Assembly (NCBI GenBank): GCA_035719045.1
Contig: DASTGO010000114.1
Span: 1 to 14,770, forward strand
Direction of reading: 5' to 3'
Length of the DNA stretch: 14,770 nt
Origin: DASTGO01 sp035719045
Lineage (GTDB): Bacteria > Actinomycetota > Actinomycetes > Actinomycetales > Kineosporiaceae
Within the stretch, counting starts at the first letter, position 1; every line of letters begins with the position of its first letter. Below are positions 12,606 through 14,770 of the stretch, one piece after another. A program made the position numbers and the translations under genes. The notes below the pieces were generated by a model that was given only the letters and a program-made list of their open reading frames with translations, was not told where the DNA came from and made no database searches.

Positions 12606-13784
12606 TCAGGCGACCCGTTCCACCAGGACCGCGACTCCCTGCCCGCCGCCGATCGCGCAGGCGGCCAGACCGTAGCGGCCGGGCGGGTCGGCCGGGCGGA
12701 CCAGGCGCGCGAACAGCCGGACCACCAGCAGCGCCCCGGACGCACCCCAGGGGTGTCCCAGCGCGATCGCACCGCCGTCAGGACAGACCCGTTCGCCGTC
12801 GGCGCCCAGCGGATCCAGCCCGAGCGCATCGGTGCAGGCCAGCACCTGGGCGGCGAAGGCCTCGGTGAGCTCCAGGACGGCGACGTCCGCCAGGTCCACC
12901 CCGCAGCGCCGGAGCAGGCGGCGGATGGCCGGCACCGGTCCCAGTCCCGGGGTCGCCGGGTCCACGCCGCAGACCTCGGTGCCCAGGATCCGCAGGCCCG
13001 GCAGCCCGGCCGCCGCACGGTCGGACTCGGGGAGCACCGCCACCGCCGCGGCGCCGTCGTTGATCCCGCAGGAGTTGCCGGCGGTCGCGGTGCCGCCGGG
13101 CCCGAACACCGGGCGGAACCGGCGCAGCAGGTCCGGGCGCAGGCCGCGGCGTGGACGGTCGTCGCAGGTCATGCCGGCGACCGGGACCAGCTCGGCCGCA
13201 AATCGTCCGGCGTCCGCGGCGGCCACCGCCCGGGCGTGGGAGCGGGCGGCGTAGGCGTCCTGGCGTTCCCGGCCGATCCCGCACCGGCGGGCCAGTTCGT
13301 CGGCGGCCTCGCCCATCTCCGGGTCGGCGAATCCGGGTGGCGCGAAGGGCGCCCGCTGGTAGGGGCGGGGCGGGTGCGTGACGGACTCCGGGCGGGCCAG
13401 TCGCCACGGAGCGGTGCTCGCACTCTCGGCGCCCCCGGCCAGGACCAGCCGGGCACTGCCCGAGCCGACCAGGGCGGCCGCCGTCCGGACCGCCTCCAGC
13501 CCGGACCCGCACTGCCGGTCGACGGTCACCCCGGGCACCTCGAACCCGAGACCGGCCGCCAGGGCCGCCACCCGGGCGACGTTCCCGCCGGGCCCGCAGC
13601 AGTTGCCGAGGACCACCTCGTCGACCGGGGGCGCACCGCCGGGCAGGAGGTCCGTGACGTCGTCGGCGAGGGCGGACAGCACCGGCGCCGCCAGCTGCGC
13701 GACCTCCACCCGCGCCAGCGCCTTGCCTGCGGTGGCGACCGGGGTGCGCCGGGCGGCGACCACGACGGGCGTGCGGGGGTCCAT
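12606..13784 (-). CDS. Thiolase (acetyl-CoA C-acyltransferase), YhfS-like
   Basis: A 392-residue thiolase-family enzyme, the normal length for these cytoplasmic homotetramers, which cleave 3-ketoacyl-CoA with CoA or run the reverse condensation. Catalytic residues are visible: acyl-accepting Cys92 in VDRQCGSGLE, His344 in AIALGHPWGASG, and Cys376 in LAACAIGGGQG. The GINDGAAAV segment is at 240-248. One change stands out: the usual N-E-A-F motif reads T307-E-A-F, losing the Asn that helps hold a catalytic water in characterised thiolases. Activity may be altered or tuned to another acyl chain. The ATG at 13784 gives the expected N-terminus (PVVVAARRTPV), although no clear ribosome binding site precedes it. 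It lies between an acyl-CoA ligase and ECF transport genes, echoing B. subtilis yhfT-yhfS. That points to acyl-CoA handling linked to biotin or its precursors rather than general beta-oxidation. Confidence 0.87.
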   Translation of the reverse strand: MDPRTPVVVAARRTPVATAGKALARVEVAQLAAPVLSALADDVTDLLPGGAPPVDEVVLGNCCGPGGNVARVAALAAGLGFEVPGVTVDRQCGSGLEAVRTAAALVGSGSARLVLAGGAESASTAPWRLARPESVTHPPRPYQRAPFAPPGFADPEMGEAADELARRCGIGRERQDAYAARSHARAVAAADAGRFAAELVPVAGMTCDDRPRRGLRPDLLRRFRPVFGPGGTATAGNSCGINDGAAAVAVLPESDRAAAGLPGLRILGTEVCGVDPATPGLGPVPAIRRLLRRCGVDLADVAVLELTEAFAAQVLACTDALGLDPLGADGERVCPDGGAIALGHPWGASGALLVVRLFARLVRPADPPGRYGLAACAIGGGQGVAVLVERVA

Positions 13785-13887
13785 GCCGGTGAGCGTACGG
13801 TGACCCGCCGGCGGGCCTGCGGCCGACTCCGGTGGCCACCCTCACGGGCTCAGCTGCCGGGGCGACGGTGCGGGACGACCCTGCAGG
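13785..13887. other. Short gap between ligase and thiolase genes
   Basis: These 103 bases hold no gene. A loopless palindrome, CCCGCCGGCGGG, sits at 13804-13815. No promoter or ribosome binding site is evident, and the genes probably share a transcript. Confidence 0.3.
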
Positions 13888-14770
13888 TCAGCCCGGTAAC
13901 CGGGCCGATCCGGACAAGTGGGCGGCGGGTTCGGTGCCTGACGGTGCCGCGGGCCGCCCGCTCGGTGGCCCCGCAACCGCCGGGGCGGGTTCGGGTGCGT
14001 CCCGTGCCGCAGAGGCCCGTTCAGGAGCCGCGGACCGGTGGGCCGGGCCTGCGCCGGGCCGGGCGCCCAGGTCGGCGAGGACCTGGTCACGCAGCCGGGT
14101 CCGGTCCACCTTCCCGCCCGGGGTACGCGGGAAGTCCGCGAACAGGAGGTAGCGGACCGGGCGGGCGGCCACCGGCAGCCGGGTCCGGGCCGCCCGGCGC
14201 AGGTCAGGGACAGGATCGCATCCCGCCGCGGGGCGGACCGCCGCCACCACCCGCTCGCCGAGCCGGTGGTGCGGCTGCGCCAGGCAGACCAGTTCGGACA
14301 CCCCGTCCACCTCGGCCAGGACCGCCTCGACATCGGCGGTGAGCACGGTGTGTCCACCCACCGACAGGGCCCGGTCACCGCGTCCGTGCACCGCCAGGGA
14401 ACCGTCCGGGCGCAGCGTGCCGTGGTCCCCGACCGTGCACCAGCCGCCGGGATCCCGGCGCAGGGGGCCACCCGTCGCGGGATCGAGGTACCCCAGCGCC
14501 AGGTAGGGCGAGCGCACCCAGATCTCCCCGCCGTTCCGCAGGTCCAGTTCGACGCCCGGGAAGGGTCGCAGGCCCGCCCCGTCGGGGTCGACCGCGACGA
14601 AGGACAGTTCGGTCGCCCCGTAGTACTCGACCACCGAGAGCCCGGCGGCCTCCGCCCGGCGGCGCAGTGCGCCGGACAGCCGGGCGCCGGCCACCACCGC
14701 GGTCCGCAGCCGGGGGAGCAGCCCGGACTCGCGCGCCTCGACCACGTCGGCGAGCACGGCCGGCACGCAC
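13888..14770 (-). CDS. Acyl-CoA ligase (AMP-forming), C-terminal part, YhfT-like; open at window end
   Basis: The frame runs off the right edge, so only about the last 294 residues are visible. Numbered from the in-frame GTG at 14766 they show the second half of an ANL adenylating enzyme: VVAGARLSGALRRRAEAAG, then YYGATELSF at 48-56 (A5), GDHGTLRPDGSL at 113-124 (A7), GRGDRALSVGGH at 128-139 (A8), and PRTPGGKVDR with the C-terminal catalytic Lys219 (A10). The enzyme should activate a carboxylic acid to the acyl-AMP and then a thioester. The spread of motifs fits a fatty-acyl-CoA ligase of about 450-500 residues. After residue 235 comes an unusual Ala/Pro/Ser-rich tail of about 55 residues with no motif. 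It precedes the thiolase by 103 bases on the same strand. The pairing recalls B. subtilis YhfT-YhfS. The acid used is unknown; pimelate or a long-chain precursor is a guess from context. Confidence 0.85.
   Translation of the reverse strand, partial: CVPAVLADVVEARESGLLPRLRTAVVAGARLSGALRRRAEAAGLSVVEYYGATELSFVAVDPDGAGLRPFPGVELDLRNGGEIWVRSPYLALGYLDPATGGPLRRDPGGWCTVGDHGTLRPDGSLAVHGRGDRALSVGGHTVLTADVEAVLAEVDGVSELVCLAQPHHRLGERVVAAVRPAAGCDPVPDLRRAARTRLPVAARPVRYLLFADFPRTPGGKVDRTRLRDQVLADLGARPGAGPAHRSAAPERASAARDAPEPAPAVAGPPSGRPAAPSGTEPAAHLSGSARLPG

Noticed and set aside
12096..14342. A 748-codon open frame on the + strand across the ECF, thiolase and ligase genes
   Set aside because: It runs against three genes with intact catalytic motifs and encodes low-complexity sequence, so it is an antisense artefact.
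12606..14770. Ligase and thiolase as a fatty-acid beta-oxidation cluster
   Set aside because: No acyl-CoA dehydrogenase, hydratase or hydroxyacyl-CoA dehydrogenase is present, and the immediate coupling to ECF transporter genes fits a vitamin-uptake context better.

Overview
The window is very GC-rich, with strong G/C third-position bias, GTG starts and overlapping stop/start junctions. WXG100 (ESX/type VII-like) proteins, a membrane-anchored Ser/Thr kinase, an IS607-type element and a single-ATPase ECF transporter point to an actinobacterium, plausibly Pseudonocardiales; the taxonomic call is inference. No rRNA, tRNA or CRISPR array was recognised by eye.

Left edge (1-570): the start of an IS607-family serine transposase gene runs leftward off the window. 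Immediately outside it lie three 10-bp tandem repeats. Directly beyond these, the C-terminal part of a LysE/ArgO-type amino-acid exporter begins with no N-terminal portion. The simplest reading is an IS607-like insertion that cut a lysE-type gene.

571-5790 (+ strand): a secreted beta-rich protein of unknown function, a promoter-sized gap, then two translationally coupled genes (ATGA overlap). These are a RgpF-like (rhamnan synthesis F) protein and a 1084-residue three-domain glycosyltransferase, likely making a rhamnose-type surface glycan. A perfect 11-bp hairpin ends the unit and also faces the convergent glutamyl-tRNA synthetase gene.

5925-9236 (- strand): a glutamyl-tRNA synthetase of a lineage I associate with clostridia, and upstream of it, behind a separate terminator, a three-gene cassette. 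The cassette is a WXG100-like protein with a low-complexity tail, a 236-residue protein I do not recognise (GTGA overlap), and a second WXG100-family protein. Both small proteins lack the classic W-x-G turn and the Tyr of the YxxxD/E export signal. No ESX secretion core (EccB/C/D, MycP) is present.

9361-11286 (+ strand): a receptor-type Ser/Thr kinase, transcribed divergently from the WXG cassette. It has a complete kinase domain, one membrane segment, a Pro-rich stalk and an unrecognised beta-rich external domain. The shared intergenic region carries a 7-bp inverted repeat and candidate promoters.

11299-14770 (- strand): a tight operon read right to left: acyl-CoA ligase (open at the window end), thiolase, ECF ATPase, ECF transmembrane protein. 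The ligase-thiolase pair recalls Bacillus subtilis yhfT-yhfS, which sit with the BioY homologue yhfU under BirA control, and the single ATPase with a dedicated T protein recalls BioM-BioN. I infer a biotin or biotin-precursor uptake and activation operon whose S component (BioY) should lie just beyond the right edge.
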